Shown here piece after piece: positions 17,288 to 26,689 of a DNA stretch of 64,000 bases. The notes under the pieces were generated by a model, which saw only the letters and a list, made by a program, of their open reading frames with translations, was not told where the DNA came from and did no database searches. How positions within the stretch are numbered: the stretch's first letter is position 1; every line of letters starts with the position of its first letter. The DNA lies in contig CAWIVH010000017.1 in the NCBI GenBank assembly GCA_963839475.1, forward strand, positions 558,001 to 622,000, read 5' to 3'. The translations under genes were made by a program, and so were the position numbers. This DNA comes from CAWIVH01 sp963839475. Lineage in GTDB: Bacteria > Acidobacteriota > UBA6911.

Positions 17288-17369
17288 TTCCAGGGCGGCA
17301 AACCGGCCCGAGGAGCCACCGCATCCTCATCCAGAGGGGCGCCCGGGATGAATCCGGCCCCACGTGCCA

Positions 17370-18638
17370 TCACTTCGACTGCACGCTCCTTTTGCCTATG
17401 CAGTACAGATAGCCCTGAGTCCGCAAAAATATCTGTCCGTCAGAGATGGCAATCGAAGAGAGCGTATAATCGGCGAGATCGTTTTCCGCGAGCACTTTGA
17501 ATTCCGATCCTGCCCCCAGAACGGTCGTCAGGCCATCCTCGTTCGTCACGTAGAGTTTGCCGTCGGCTAGGACCGGAGAAGAGCTGTAGGTGCCGGAGCG
17601 TACGCGCTTTTCACCCCAGATTTCCGCGCCGGTAGCGGCATCCCTGCACCAGAGGATACCGCGGTCATTCAGAATGAAAATGTATTTGCCGTCGGTTACA
17701 GGAGAAGGAACGTCCGGCCCCTGGTCGGCTGTCCAGACCACATGGGTTTTGGATATGTCGCCCCGCCCGCCCGCTCGCAACGCGAGAACCGGTCGCACAC
17801 GCGAGGGAACATAGATCATCGAGCCAAAAACGACGGGTGAAGCGACAATCCGATAATACCTGTCTCTTGTGGGATTGAGCCCGGAAGCTCGCCACAATTC
17901 CGCGCCGCTTGCCGGATCGTGACCCGTAACATAATCGCCTCCGCTGATGACGATCTCCTCCTTGCCGTCGTAGCGGAGAAGCGCCGGAGTAGTGTAGGAA
18001 TCCGGGGATTCAGCTACCGCATCGGTAGGCCTTTCCACCTTCCAACGCGTTTTCCCGGTCATTTTCTCAATCGCGAGAATATAGGAAGGATCATCCGTCT
18101 TCATTCCATGCAGGACCTGGACAAAAAGCAGATCGCGGTACAACAGCGGAGATGAGGCATAACCCCAGTTCAAGCCAAACCGCCCATAATCAATCTGGAT
18201 ATCCCGGCTCCATATCTCGTGGCCATCAAAATCGAATCCCTTGAATACTCCGGTACCGGTCATCACCCATACATATTTCCCGTCTGTGACAGGCGAAGGC
18301 GACGACATATTCTGTTTCCGGACCTTGGCATTTCCCGAGCCCAGGCGCCTTTTCCAAACTTCATTTCCTTTTTCCCGGCCGAGGCATACCAGATACAGTT
18401 CCGTACCGTCACCAACATTCATGAAAATCCGGTCGTTCCAGATAATCGGAGTCGAACCCGAAAAGGAGGGCATGGCCGCTTTCCAGGATACGTTTTCCAC
18501 CGTACTCCAGCGGAGCGGTAGATTTTTTTCAGCCACGAATCCGTTCAACCCTGGTCCACGCCACTGCGGCCAGTTGCCCGGAAAAATTTGAGGTTGGAGC
18601 AACAAGAGCCATGGCAGAAGAAAACGAGTCCATCGCAT
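17370..18638 (-). CDS. Secreted PQQ-like beta-propeller protein, last gene of ABC/GT operon
   Basis: 422 residues. Signal peptide MRWTRFLLPWLLLLQPQIFP, then NWPQWRGPGLNGF, the N-terminal motif shared by the six propellers of this window. Blades include YLVCLGREKGNEVWKR, ILAIEKMTGKTRWKV, VTGHDPASGAELWRA and LWCRDAATGAEIWGE. It starts 30 bases after the ABC permease gene on the same strand, so it is probably co-transcribed with the exporter genes. BamB is a related propeller that scaffolds outer-membrane assembly; a similar non-enzymatic envelope role is possible but unproved. Confidence 0.8.
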   Translation of the reverse strand: MRWTRFLLPWLLLLQPQIFPGNWPQWRGPGLNGFVAEKNLPLRWSTVENVSWKAAMPSFSGSTPIIWNDRIFMNVGDGTELYLVCLGREKGNEVWKRRLGSGNAKVRKQNMSSPSPVTDGKYVWVMTGTGVFKGFDFDGHEIWSRDIQIDYGRFGLNWGYASSPLLYRDLLFVQVLHGMKTDDPSYILAIEKMTGKTRWKVERPTDAVAESPDSYTTPALLRYDGKEEIVISGGDYVTGHDPASGAELWRASGLNPTRDRYYRIVASPVVFGSMIYVPSRVRPVLALRAGGRGDISKTHVVWTADQGPDVPSPVTDGKYIFILNDRGILWCRDAATGAEIWGEKRVRSGTYSSSPVLADGKLYVTNEDGLTTVLGAGSEFKVLAENDLADYTLSSIAISDGQIFLRTQGYLYCIGKRSVQSK

Positions 18639-18668
18639 GATGCATGATCCCCATAGACCAAGGTTGGT

Positions 18669-21600
18669 TCATTCCGATTTCAGAGCTTCCAGCAAAGGGG
18701 CTCGAAGCGCCGACATCGTTGCGACATAGGTCGCGGCAATGCCTGTTGCCAGGACCGCGCCCAGCGCCGCTGCCGACAGGTAGACAGGAAAAGGCATGCC
18801 GCGAGAAAGGAGAGCAGGGGAAATGGAAACAAGCGCGGAAAGAGCGCCGCACCCCAGGCCAACGGTAATAAGGCAGGCATGTTCCAGGAAAATGATGCGG
18901 GTGAGGCTTCGCATATCGAAACCGACCGCCCTCATCAGCGCCAGCTCCTTGCGTCGTTCCAGTACGTTGCGAAGCAGCACCGTGGTTAATCCGGCGGTGC
19001 CAAGCAGGAGCCCAAGCATTCCCAGGGATTGAAAGGTGGAAAGGTACGTATTCTCGACCCTGTGATAGGCGGCAATGCGACTTCGGCTGGACTCCACCGT
19101 GATACCAAAGTCCGACAGCCGGCTTCTGAGGGAGGATGCGATCTGATCGGACTGCTCGCGGGGAAGATCCAGCAAGAAGAATCTATAACCCTCAACCTGC
19201 GGAAAAAGCTTCAGGAAATTCGCTTCGGATATCACCAGTTCACTCTGCAAAAGACTGTCCTGCAGGGCTGCCACAATCTGAAGGCGCGCCGGTGTGCCAT
19301 CCGCACGACGCACCGTGAGATTGCTCCCTATAGGCAGGTGGAGGACGTATTGAAGGGTGTTGGCGTCACCTATCGTCGGAATTACACCCTCGGCGAGAGG
19401 CTTTTCCAGAAGCATCCATGGGTTTTCATTCTTCCCCGTGCCACGATTCGCCTCTTTGAAGGCAAATCTCCCCTCCGCCAGGAAGGAATGGGGAGCGCCC
19501 AAAATTCGTGGTTCCTGAGGCGCATAAAGATTCAGGCAGCTCATGTCATCGCCCGGCCGGACGCGGAACGGGTAAAATTTGGCATGAGCCAGCTCCGGAA
19601 CCTCGGACTCGGGCACTCCCAGCGCTTCCCTTCCTCCGGGGCTATTCGGATCCTGAACGACGGGCAAGGTTGTATCGGCCACATACGCAAATCCGCCCGT
19701 GCCGGAGTTGCGCTCCAGTGATATCCGGCCGGGGTCCTGACGGAAGGCTTCGACCGAGACTACAATAAACGTCGCTGAAGCCACCAGTGCGATACACACG
19801 AGGCTCCGGGCAGGACGATGTGTCGCATTCCGGAGACTGAGCCTGAGCAAAGCCCTGCCGCCGCCACCCATCACGGGATTCAGGCTTGAACTTCGCAAGA
19901 AGAGGGCAACGAGGGCCAGCAATGAGGCCAGCAGAAGTGTTCCGGCACTGTAAAAAGCTGTCTCCTCAGGTATAAGTTTGAGCATTGCCGCAGAAATTGC
20001 AGCGACAGCTGCAGCAAGACAAGATCCAAACACTGCGAACAAAATCCAGCGGCGATTTTTCTGCCGCGATGGCGGCTCGGTGTATCCAGCTAGCATTCCG
20101 CGAGGTGAGAGCCGCCGGAGGCGCCGGGCTGTCCACAGAATCATCGCGATGGCAGTAAGCACGCCGGCGCCGGCTCCTGTGAGTAGAGACTGCCCATCAA
20201 TATAAAAGGAGAGCCTTTCAGTTCCGGCCGCGCCCGACCACCAGGTGCGAAGACCCAGCACCATTATTCCGCCATAGGCGAGGGAGCCGCCCATACCGAT
20301 CAGTCCGCCTGCTGCCGAGAGAATGAGTCCCTCAACTATAAAAATCCGTTGGATCAAGGGCCAGGAAAAGCCCAGCGCCCGCAGCGTGCCAAGTTCCGGC
20401 ATGCGCTGCTCCATGCTCAAGCTGAAGAAAAGCCCCGAGAAAAGGAGCGCCGCTGCGATCAGGAAAAAACTGAAATATACGAAATACTCGCCGAAATCGG
20501 TATTCCCGCGGGATGCTTCTGCGCCACGTTTTTTTACGTCGACAAGAGTGAAACCGGATTTCTCGGGATCGAGCCGCATCCGGAGCTGCTCCTTGAACTT
20601 CCCAATCTCCGATTCCGTTTCATGACCTTCCGGCAACTTTACCCGTACCGAGGTCCATTGGCCAAAACGGGTGCGCCACAATTCCTGCCCTTTTGCCAGC
20701 TCAATAAAGGCTTTCGGGGTTGAGCGGAAGCGGTCCCAATATTCCTCGTCACGCGGGCGGATGCGGCCAAGATCCAGGGGAAAGGGAGGGTCCCAGTCCC
20801 TGATGCTTTTTGTTCCTGAAATCCCGGGAAACTCGGGCGCCAGGGCAGCATCAATGTCTCCGCCGAGGGCGATCTTGCCGCCGAAGAAAAACCGCGCGGA
20901 ACGGGTGGCTAACCGGCCTTCCGGAAGCCAGGCATAATAATCAATTTCGACCTCATCGCCGATCTGTGGCCCCAGTTCTTCAGCAGCCCATGAATTCAGC
21001 AAGATGATGTCCCTGGCTCCGGGCGAATTGCCGTGCCCTTGACCGCCGATGCCATGCTTTTGAGCCAGGGCGCCGGCGGTCAGATCGGCGGCTGTAATTA
21101 CCGAATAGGGAATCTCTTTCCCCCCGGCCCGGATGGTGTTGGCCAGATACGAAAAGATCCCGGAGGCACTCCATCCCAGGCCTGCAGCGGTTTCCATGGC
21201 CGCACCGGCGATGGAGTCATCCAGCAAGATGCGCCGGCTCTCGACGGAAAAAGCTGCCTTCGAAGAAAATTCTCGCAGTGTAATACCAAGGTCCTCGAGC
21301 AGGTACCTGCTTCGCAGAATCTCCCGGGTGCCGGCATACCCTTGACCCGCGGCATTCCGACCTAAAAGAATGGTATTCGCTCGCCCCGCCTGGCCTAAAT
21401 CTTTTTGCAGACGGCCCAGGGAAACAAAAACGGAATAAACTCGCCCCTGACTCGATTGGAACGCAAACTCACCTAGCCTCTCCGGCGGTATGATTTCAGC
21501 GCAGCCAAGACGCAGGGTTTTCCCGATATCTTCTTTCCGGCCGTAGAGCGATTCTCTCGGGATGCCGGCCGACGAATCCAATCGCAATAATATGGTATCT

Positions 21601-22028
21601 CCCGGACCTGCCCCCAACCCTAGTGCAAGGGGTTCACCCAAAATTGCAGACCGCGCGTCTGGGGCTTTTTTGCCGCTCCAACCATGGAACCGCCAGAACC
21701 GGTCATCGATTCCGTAAACGTTGACCTGAGCCAATCGTGCGCCGGTACGTTCAAGCGTTACTGATCCCTGAAGATAAATAAGCGGGCAACTTTGTCCCGG
21801 CTGAATCCCATTTGCCGCGGGGCTAAATTCATCGGCGAGCCTGCTGCGGAAAAAATCATCCGAAGTGAGGATCAGTTCGGCCACTCCCAGTCTCTGATAG
21901 TAAATCTGGGCAAGACTGGACTGCACCGACTTGCCAACCAGGAGAGCGCCCGAAAGAACAGCGATGGCTATCCCGACTCCAGCCACCACGGCGAGGTTCG
22001 TCCGCCAGTAGTGAACCAGGCTGCTCAT
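18669..22028 (-). CDS. Double FtsX-type ABC transporter permease (MacB/LolC-like)
   Basis: 1119 residues. An N-terminal helix (NLAVVAGVGIAIAVLSGALL) is followed by a large periplasmic domain (to about residue 495), then a first set of FtsX helices (YFVYFSFFLIAAALLFSGLF; LGTLRALGFSWPLIQRIF). A linker pair of helices follows, then a second N-terminal helix (SLVCIALVASATFIVVSVEA), a second periplasmic domain and a final FtsX set (ALMRAVGFDMRSLTRIIFLE). The two halves look like a fused permease dimer. Start: ATG at 22028 after GAGGCGG; a TTG at 22043 after GGAGG, overlapping the ATPase stop, is an alternative. The adjacent ATPase gene fits a MacB- or Lol-type machine that extrudes envelope substrates rather than pumping across the membrane in the usual way. 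Confidence 0.85.
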   Translation of the reverse strand: MSSLVHYWRTNLAVVAGVGIAIAVLSGALLVGKSVQSSLAQIYYQRLGVAELILTSDDFFRSRLADEFSPAANGIQPGQSCPLIYLQGSVTLERTGARLAQVNVYGIDDRFWRFHGWSGKKAPDARSAILGEPLALGLGAGPGDTILLRLDSSAGIPRESLYGRKEDIGKTLRLGCAEIIPPERLGEFAFQSSQGRVYSVFVSLGRLQKDLGQAGRANTILLGRNAAGQGYAGTREILRSRYLLEDLGITLREFSSKAAFSVESRRILLDDSIAGAAMETAAGLGWSASGIFSYLANTIRAGGKEIPYSVITAADLTAGALAQKHGIGGQGHGNSPGARDIILLNSWAAEELGPQIGDEVEIDYYAWLPEGRLATRSARFFFGGKIALGGDIDAALAPEFPGISGTKSIRDWDPPFPLDLGRIRPRDEEYWDRFRSTPKAFIELAKGQELWRTRFGQWTSVRVKLPEGHETESEIGKFKEQLRMRLDPEKSGFTLVDVKKRGAEASRGNTDFGEYFVYFSFFLIAAALLFSGLFFSLSMEQRMPELGTLRALGFSWPLIQRIFIVEGLILSAAGGLIGMGGSLAYGGIMVLGLRTWWSGAAGTERLSFYIDGQSLLTGAGAGVLTAIAMILWTARRLRRLSPRGMLAGYTEPPSRQKNRRWILFAVFGSCLAAAVAAISAAMLKLIPEETAFYSAGTLLLASLLALVALFLRSSSLNPVMGGGGRALLRLSLRNATHRPARSLVCIALVASATFIVVSVEAFRQDPGRISLERNSGTGGFAYVADTTLPVVQDPNSPGGREALGVPESEVPELAHAKFYPFRVRPGDDMSCLNLYAPQEPRILGAPHSFLAEGRFAFKEANRGTGKNENPWMLLEKPLAEGVIPTIGDANTLQYVLHLPIGSNLTVRRADGTPARLQIVAALQDSLLQSELVISEANFLKLFPQVEGYRFFLLDLPREQSDQIASSLRSRLSDFGITVESSRSRIAAYHRVENTYLSTFQSLGMLGLLLGTAGLTTVLLRNVLERRKELALMRAVGFDMRSLTRIIFLEHACLITVGLGCGALSALVSISPALLSRGMPFPVYLSAAALGAVLATGIAATYVATMSALRAPLLEALKSE

Positions 22029-22039
22029 TATGAACCGCC

Positions 22040-22723
22040 TCAATTTCCTCCTCCCGGGGACAACTGCAGTTTCCCATCGCTCAACCGGAACCTGAACTTG
22101 AGCTGGGCTGCCAATTCCAAATTATGGGTTACGAGGATCAATATGGTTCGCTGCCGCTTGTGCAACTCCAGCAATAGGCCGGTCACAGCCCCTGCTGATT
22201 CGTGGTCAAGGTTGCCCGTAGGCTCGTCGCAGAGCAGAAGCCCGGGCTCCTTGATGAGGGCTCTTGCGAGGGCAACTCTCTGTTTTTCACCGCCGGAAAG
22301 CTGATGAGGGCGGTGATGCATCCTCGGTTCCAGGCCGACTTGCCTAAGTAGATCGACAGCCCTTTGCCGTTTGGCGGTTCCTTGCTGGGGTTCGACAAGA
22401 GTAGGAATGAGCACATTTTCCAGAACATTGCACTGCGGCAGAAGGTGGTGCTCCTGGAAGACAAACCCGACTTTCCGATTGCGGAAAAGTGAGAGTTGCC
22501 GGTCATCAAGGTCCAATGGATTCTGCCCGTCGATCCGGAGGGTGCCGGAGGATGGAGGCTCCAATGCTCCAAGGATGTAAAGCAGAGTGCTCTTGCCGCT
22601 GCCGGACGGCCCGACAATCGACATGGAATCGCCTCTCTGGAGTGATAGGTTTATATCTTGGAGAACCTGGAGATCACCCGCCGGCGTAGGATAGGATTTG
22701 GATAGGTTTTGAACTTCAAGCAC
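22040..22723 (-). CDS. ABC transporter ATP-binding protein (LolD/MacB type)
   Basis: 227 residues, the normal length for the family. Walker A GPSGSGKST, the Q-loop region FVFQEHHLLPQ, the signature LSGGEKQRVA, Walker B LLLCDEPTGNLD with the D-loop, and the switch His in LVTHN are all present, so it should be an active ATPase. The closest recognisable group is LolD/MacB/FtsE, which pairs with FtsX-type permeases such as the next gene. Its stop codon touches the alternative permease start, a sign of translational coupling. Upstream, only 2 bases separate it from the glycosyltransferase gene. Confidence 0.92.
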   Translation of the reverse strand: MLEVQNLSKSYPTPAGDLQVLQDINLSLQRGDSMSIVGPSGSGKSTLLYILGALEPPSSGTLRIDGQNPLDLDDRQLSLFRNRKVGFVFQEHHLLPQCNVLENVLIPTLVEPQQGTAKRQRAVDLLRQVGLEPRMHHRPHQLSGGEKQRVALARALIKEPGLLLCDEPTGNLDHESAGAVTGLLLELHKRQRTILILVTHNLELAAQLKFRFRLSDGKLQLSPGGGN

Positions 22724-22725
22724 CC

Positions 22726-24012
22726 TTACCTCCTCAGGGATTGGTAAACCTCGATGAGTCGCTCGGACATCGTCCTGGAGGAATAATGCTTCCGTACCCC
22801 CTCATACCCTCGGGCGCCTAATTCCCTTCTCTGCTCGGGGTCCTTCAATAGAGCGGCAATCGCGCATGCCAGGGCCTGCGAGTTCCCTGGTTCGACCAGG
22901 AGCCCTCCTCCGGTTTTTTCGACCATTTCGACAAATGCCCCGCTGCGCGGCTGTACCACCGGTACCCCCGCAGCCATTGCTTCGAGGAGGAACAGTCCTT
23001 TGGGATCCTCATATTGGCCCGGGACCGAAAAAACAGCCAATCGATTGAGGTAGGTCAGTTTTTGCTCCCGGCTCAATTCACCAAGGTAATTGAAATAAGG
23101 AGCCAATCCCCACGCCGTCATGCTCCGCCGGATCCCCTCGAGATAGGGTTTGTGCTCCGCCCCGAGATACCCTGCCGAAAGCAGGCAATTTTCGGGAACG
23201 GAATCCATGGATCGGAGGAGACGATAAGATTCGCACAGGAAATGAAGCCCCTTTTCGGGCGCAATCCGAGCCAGATATCCGATCGCAACGGGTTCCGGGT
23301 CGGGGCGGTTTCGCGGCTTGAATCCTTCGAAATTGATGCCAAGGGGGACTACATTCATTATTTTTGGTTGGATTGCGTAATAGTCGGACATTTTCCGCGC
23401 GCCGAATTCACTGACTGCGATGAATGCGTCGACATCCGAAACATGCTCCCGGATCAACTGCAGGGATTCGCTGCGATAGGGCTCGCCAAGCCCCTCGAGA
23501 AACAGCTCTTCACCCTGAAGCGTGCAGCAGACTGGGACCTTTAATTCCGCTTTGATCGCAGGCGCCAACCCCAAAAGGAGAGAATTGGGAATGTTGACAA
23601 CTTCCGGCTGGATCTCGTCCGCTAAATAGCGAACCAGGTTCTGAATCTCCTTGCGCTGAAAGCCTTGGATGCCCTGAAGCATCGACACTGTAAACCGCCC
23701 CAGGCGTGACGGATCGACGCTGATTCCCCAGCGCGTGGTCCATCGCAACAGGGGGGCGAAATCCAGCATACGGTCCACAAACCCGGGAGTTTTGCGAAAA
23801 ATCGGGTAATTCTGCTGCAGGTACACATTGATCCCGCCCAGGAAAACCCTGTGCTGGCTGACGTTTACTTCATCGGTGCGGGTCGGGGTGTAGAGAGGGA
23901 TCAGGAGGATGTCATGACCTGCTTTCATAACGGTAGCAGCAAGCGTGTTGTCACGCAGACAGCTGCCGCAATACATGTTTCCGGCGCCAGCGGTTATGTA
24001 TGCAATTTTCAT
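22726..24012 (-). CDS. Family 4 (GT-B) glycosyltransferase
   Basis: 428 residues, cytoplasmic. The N-terminal domain starts with MKIAYITAGAGNMYCGSCLRDN, including a glycine-rich acceptor-side loop. The C-terminal donor-binding domain contains IGYLARIAPEKGLHFLCESYR and the E-x7-E element near PKGLFLLEAMAAGVPVVQPRSGAFVEMVE, typical of GT4 retaining enzymes that use nucleotide-sugar donors. It sits inside an operon of secreted propellers and an ABC exporter, so it may glycosylate the exported substrate or a surface glycan. The exact sugar cannot be inferred. Confidence 0.87.
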   Translation of the reverse strand: MKIAYITAGAGNMYCGSCLRDNTLAATVMKAGHDILLIPLYTPTRTDEVNVSQHRVFLGGINVYLQQNYPIFRKTPGFVDRMLDFAPLLRWTTRWGISVDPSRLGRFTVSMLQGIQGFQRKEIQNLVRYLADEIQPEVVNIPNSLLLGLAPAIKAELKVPVCCTLQGEELFLEGLGEPYRSESLQLIREHVSDVDAFIAVSEFGARKMSDYYAIQPKIMNVVPLGINFEGFKPRNRPDPEPVAIGYLARIAPEKGLHFLCESYRLLRSMDSVPENCLLSAGYLGAEHKPYLEGIRRSMTAWGLAPYFNYLGELSREQKLTYLNRLAVFSVPGQYEDPKGLFLLEAMAAGVPVVQPRSGAFVEMVEKTGGGLLVEPGNSQALACAIAALLKDPEQRRELGARGYEGVRKHYSSRTMSERLIEVYQSLRR

Positions 24013-24024
24013 GAGTCCCGATAT

Positions 24025-25146
24025 TCACTCAAAACAATACACTACGCCGTCCTGCGACCCGATAACAAGGTTACCCCGGGCCACAGCGGGAGAGGCCGAA
24101 AGCGGTGCTCCCGCCGTAAATTCCCAGTTCTTTTTCCCGCTGTTCAAATCCAGTTCGTACAGAATCCCGTCGTTGGATCCGACAAATACCCGGTTCCCGG
24201 CGATCAATGGCGAAGACTCCACCCTGGCTTTGGTCAAAAATGTCCAAGCTACGCGGCCGGTGGATGCATGGATGCAATGGACCATTTTGTCCCGCCCCCC
24301 AAGGACGAGTTTATCGCCGGATAGGGCGGCCGATGAATAAAACGGAAACTTCCTTGATGGATGGCTGTAGGTCCAACGGATGACATGCTGCCGAAGGTCT
24401 ATGGCCAAAACTTCGTTGCTGAAGGTCCCGACATACGCAAAGGTTCCCCCGAGCGCTGCCGAGGCTCCGGTATACCCACCCAGGGGAACAGCAAACACCT
24501 GCTTGCCTGAGGTAGAATCCACGGCGCGGAAATTCTCATCGCAGCCTGAAATATAAACCCGGTTTCCCTCGATCCCGGGAGTACAGTGAACCGGGCCTTC
24601 GGTGGGATATTTCCAGATCAGTGCTCCAGCTGTCGACACACAATAGAGATTCTGGTCATAAGATCCGATGTAAACCCGGTTGCCGCTGGCAACCGGTGAA
24701 GATTTGAGCTCGCCTTCTGTTTTGAAAGTCCACCGAGGCTTACCTGAGACGGAGTCGACGGCGTGGAGGATCCCGTTCAAATCGCCCACAAAAACCATCC
24801 CCGAGTAAACGCACGGGGAAGATTCTCCAATAGCGGCGTTGGTGTCATATCGCCAGCGCAGTTTGCCTGAAGCCAGGTCCAGGGCATAGAGGCCGCCATC
24901 CTGTGAACCGAAAAAAACGGATCCGTCTACGATTGCCGCAGACGACTCTATGGAATCCTTTGCCTGGAAACTCCATTTCAACTTCAGCGGGACCGCCAGC
25001 CGTTCGCTGGAGATCCCCTGCAGGGATGGGACTCCCCGAAACATTGGCCACGATGAAGCCGCTTCTGTACCTTGCCACGACGCACCTGCGAATCCGCAAA
25101 GCCCGGCAATCAGAAGGATGAGGCATGAAATCCGCAGAGACATCAT
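24025..25146 (-). CDS. Secreted PQQ-like beta-propeller protein (short form)
   Basis: 373 residues. Signal peptide MMSLRISCLILLIAGLCGFA, then SWPMFRGVPSLQGIS, a variant of the shared N-terminal motif. Very regular blades follow at about 40-residue spacing: GGLYALDLASGKLRWRYD, GILHAVDSVSGKPRWTFK, QNLYCVSTAGALIWKY, NFRAVDSTSGKQVFAVP, MVHCIHASTGRVAWTF and GILYELDLNSGKKNWEFT. The regularity suggests a complete seven- or eight-bladed ring. The start overlaps the stop of the upstream propeller gene (ATGA), so the two are likely made together. Of the window's propellers this is the most BamB-like in repeat regularity; function unknown. Confidence 0.82.
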   Translation of the reverse strand: MMSLRISCLILLIAGLCGFAGASWQGTEAASSWPMFRGVPSLQGISSERLAVPLKLKWSFQAKDSIESSAAIVDGSVFFGSQDGGLYALDLASGKLRWRYDTNAAIGESSPCVYSGMVFVGDLNGILHAVDSVSGKPRWTFKTEGELKSSPVASGNRVYIGSYDQNLYCVSTAGALIWKYPTEGPVHCTPGIEGNRVYISGCDENFRAVDSTSGKQVFAVPLGGYTGASAALGGTFAYVGTFSNEVLAIDLRQHVIRWTYSHPSRKFPFYSSAALSGDKLVLGGRDKMVHCIHASTGRVAWTFLTKARVESSPLIAGNRVFVGSNDGILYELDLNSGKKNWEFTAGAPLSASPAVARGNLVIGSQDGVVYCFE

Positions 25147-26597
25147 TTTCCGGATCCTGCTTCCTGGCTGGCAATGGCAAAAAGCTGTGACCTGGTCATG
25201 ATGTACAAAACACCGTTAGCGGGAACAGGCGTGCCGTAGACGGCACCGCCCATGTTGGTTTCAGAGATCACTTTCATCTCTTTTCCTGCTTTGAGTATGA
25301 CGACATCGCCGTCTTCGTCACCCAAATATACCTTCCCGTCCACCGCAAGAGCCGAGCCCCACACCGCGGCCAAGGCATCGAATTTCCAGTAAGGGGTGCC
25401 GGTTTTCGGATCCAGGCAATGAAGAAATCCGCTGAAATCCGATATGTAAAGCAAGCCATCCTCTATGGCAGCTGTCGAGATGGATCTCCTGATCTTGTCA
25501 TAATGCCAGACCCGGCCTTCCTGCGTGATATCTCCGCGCTTGGTCGGGTCAATGCAGTACAAGTGTCCAATCCCCTCCCCGTTTTCGGGATCCTGCCCCG
25601 TTGCCAGAAACACTTTGCCGTCATGAAAGACCGGAGTGGCGATGGCATCGTTGCGTGTCTTGGGCCAGACAGCTTCTTTGGGATTCAAATCGAACTTCCA
25701 CAAATTTTCTCCCGATTTTGCATTGAAGCCGTAAAGCCAACCATCCCCGCCGGGGAAAAACACCTGCATCACGCCCGCCACCTCGCCAAGCGCCGGGGAC
25801 GACCATTGTCCGTGCAGGATACGGTCTTTTGGAGAGTTATCCTGCCAGACTACTTTGCCGGAATTCTTGTCCACGGCGATAAAGCTGGGCGCTTGAGATG
25901 AGGGAACCTTTTCGTGGCTCTCATCGTTGCCATTGGAGGTTTCAAGGAACACCAAATCGCCCCACAGGACCGGCGAGGAATTCGCCATGTTGTGCTGCCG
26001 CACCCTGAGTTCCTTCATCATGTCCAGCTTCCAGACGATGTCGGCGTCCAGCTGGCTTTTATAGGATTCTTCCTGGTATGTGCCGTCATTTTTGCCGTCC
26101 AGGAACCCCTCCGTATCAAGACAAACCAATTCACCGCGGTTCGAAACGTAATACAAGCGGTTTCCTTCCACTGCGGGTGAAGAACAGACTCCCTGCTCCG
26201 GCCAGTCAAAGTCCTTCGACTCAAGTTTGTCCGACACGGCCTGCCAGAGGAATTTGCCGTCAGCCTCCCGGAAGCACATCAGGATCCCCTTGTCTCCTCT
26301 GACCTCGGGATTGCGCGGATTGTCGTTATTGGTCCCCACGTAAATCTTTCCGCCGGCGACTACCGGATTTCCATAGGAGGTGGTTCCAAGATCCACCTTC
26401 CATTTGATGTTCTTGCCGCTTTTGGCATCCCAAGTGGTGGGCAGATTCTTCATGGCAGAAACCATATTCCGCTGGGGGGTCCCCCCCCACATTGGCCAGT
26501 CCTGGGACAGAGCGGCAAACCCGCACAGAATCAGCAAGAGAAGCGCAACCGGCAAAGTCTTCTTGAGGGAAAGGGACATAAGAAATTGATCTTTCAT
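25143..26597 (-). CDS. Secreted PQQ-like beta-propeller protein (long form)
   Basis: 484 residues. Signal peptide (MSLSLKKTLPVALLLLILCG when started at the second ATG, 26579), then DWPMWGGTPQRNMVSAMKNL. Blades include LMCFREADGKFLWQAV, FIAVDKNSGKVVWQD, LYGFNAKSGENLWKFD and LHCLDPKTGTPYWKF. An insert (GNDESHEKVPSSQ) and a loop with TGQDPENGEGIGHLYCIDP make it longer than its neighbours. Neither start has a strong ribosome site, so the first few residues are uncertain. It lies second among the seven genes of the minus-strand operon 17370-27919. Confidence 0.82.
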   Translation of the reverse strand: MKDQFLMSLSLKKTLPVALLLLILCGFAALSQDWPMWGGTPQRNMVSAMKNLPTTWDAKSGKNIKWKVDLGTTSYGNPVVAGGKIYVGTNNDNPRNPEVRGDKGILMCFREADGKFLWQAVSDKLESKDFDWPEQGVCSSPAVEGNRLYYVSNRGELVCLDTEGFLDGKNDGTYQEESYKSQLDADIVWKLDMMKELRVRQHNMANSSPVLWGDLVFLETSNGNDESHEKVPSSQAPSFIAVDKNSGKVVWQDNSPKDRILHGQWSSPALGEVAGVMQVFFPGGDGWLYGFNAKSGENLWKFDLNPKEAVWPKTRNDAIATPVFHDGKVFLATGQDPENGEGIGHLYCIDPTKRGDITQEGRVWHYDKIRRSISTAAIEDGLLYISDFSGFLHCLDPKTGTPYWKFDALAAVWGSALAVDGKVYLGDEDGDVVILKAGKEMKVISETNMGGAVYGTPVPANGVLYIMTRSQLFAIASQEAGSGK

Positions 26598-26689
26598 GAG
26601 TTATCAGAATTCCAGGTTGCAGGTAGAAGGCATAAGGAGCAGGAAGGGTGTTTCCATTGCCTCTTGCACTACTGCCTGTTGCCGCACCT

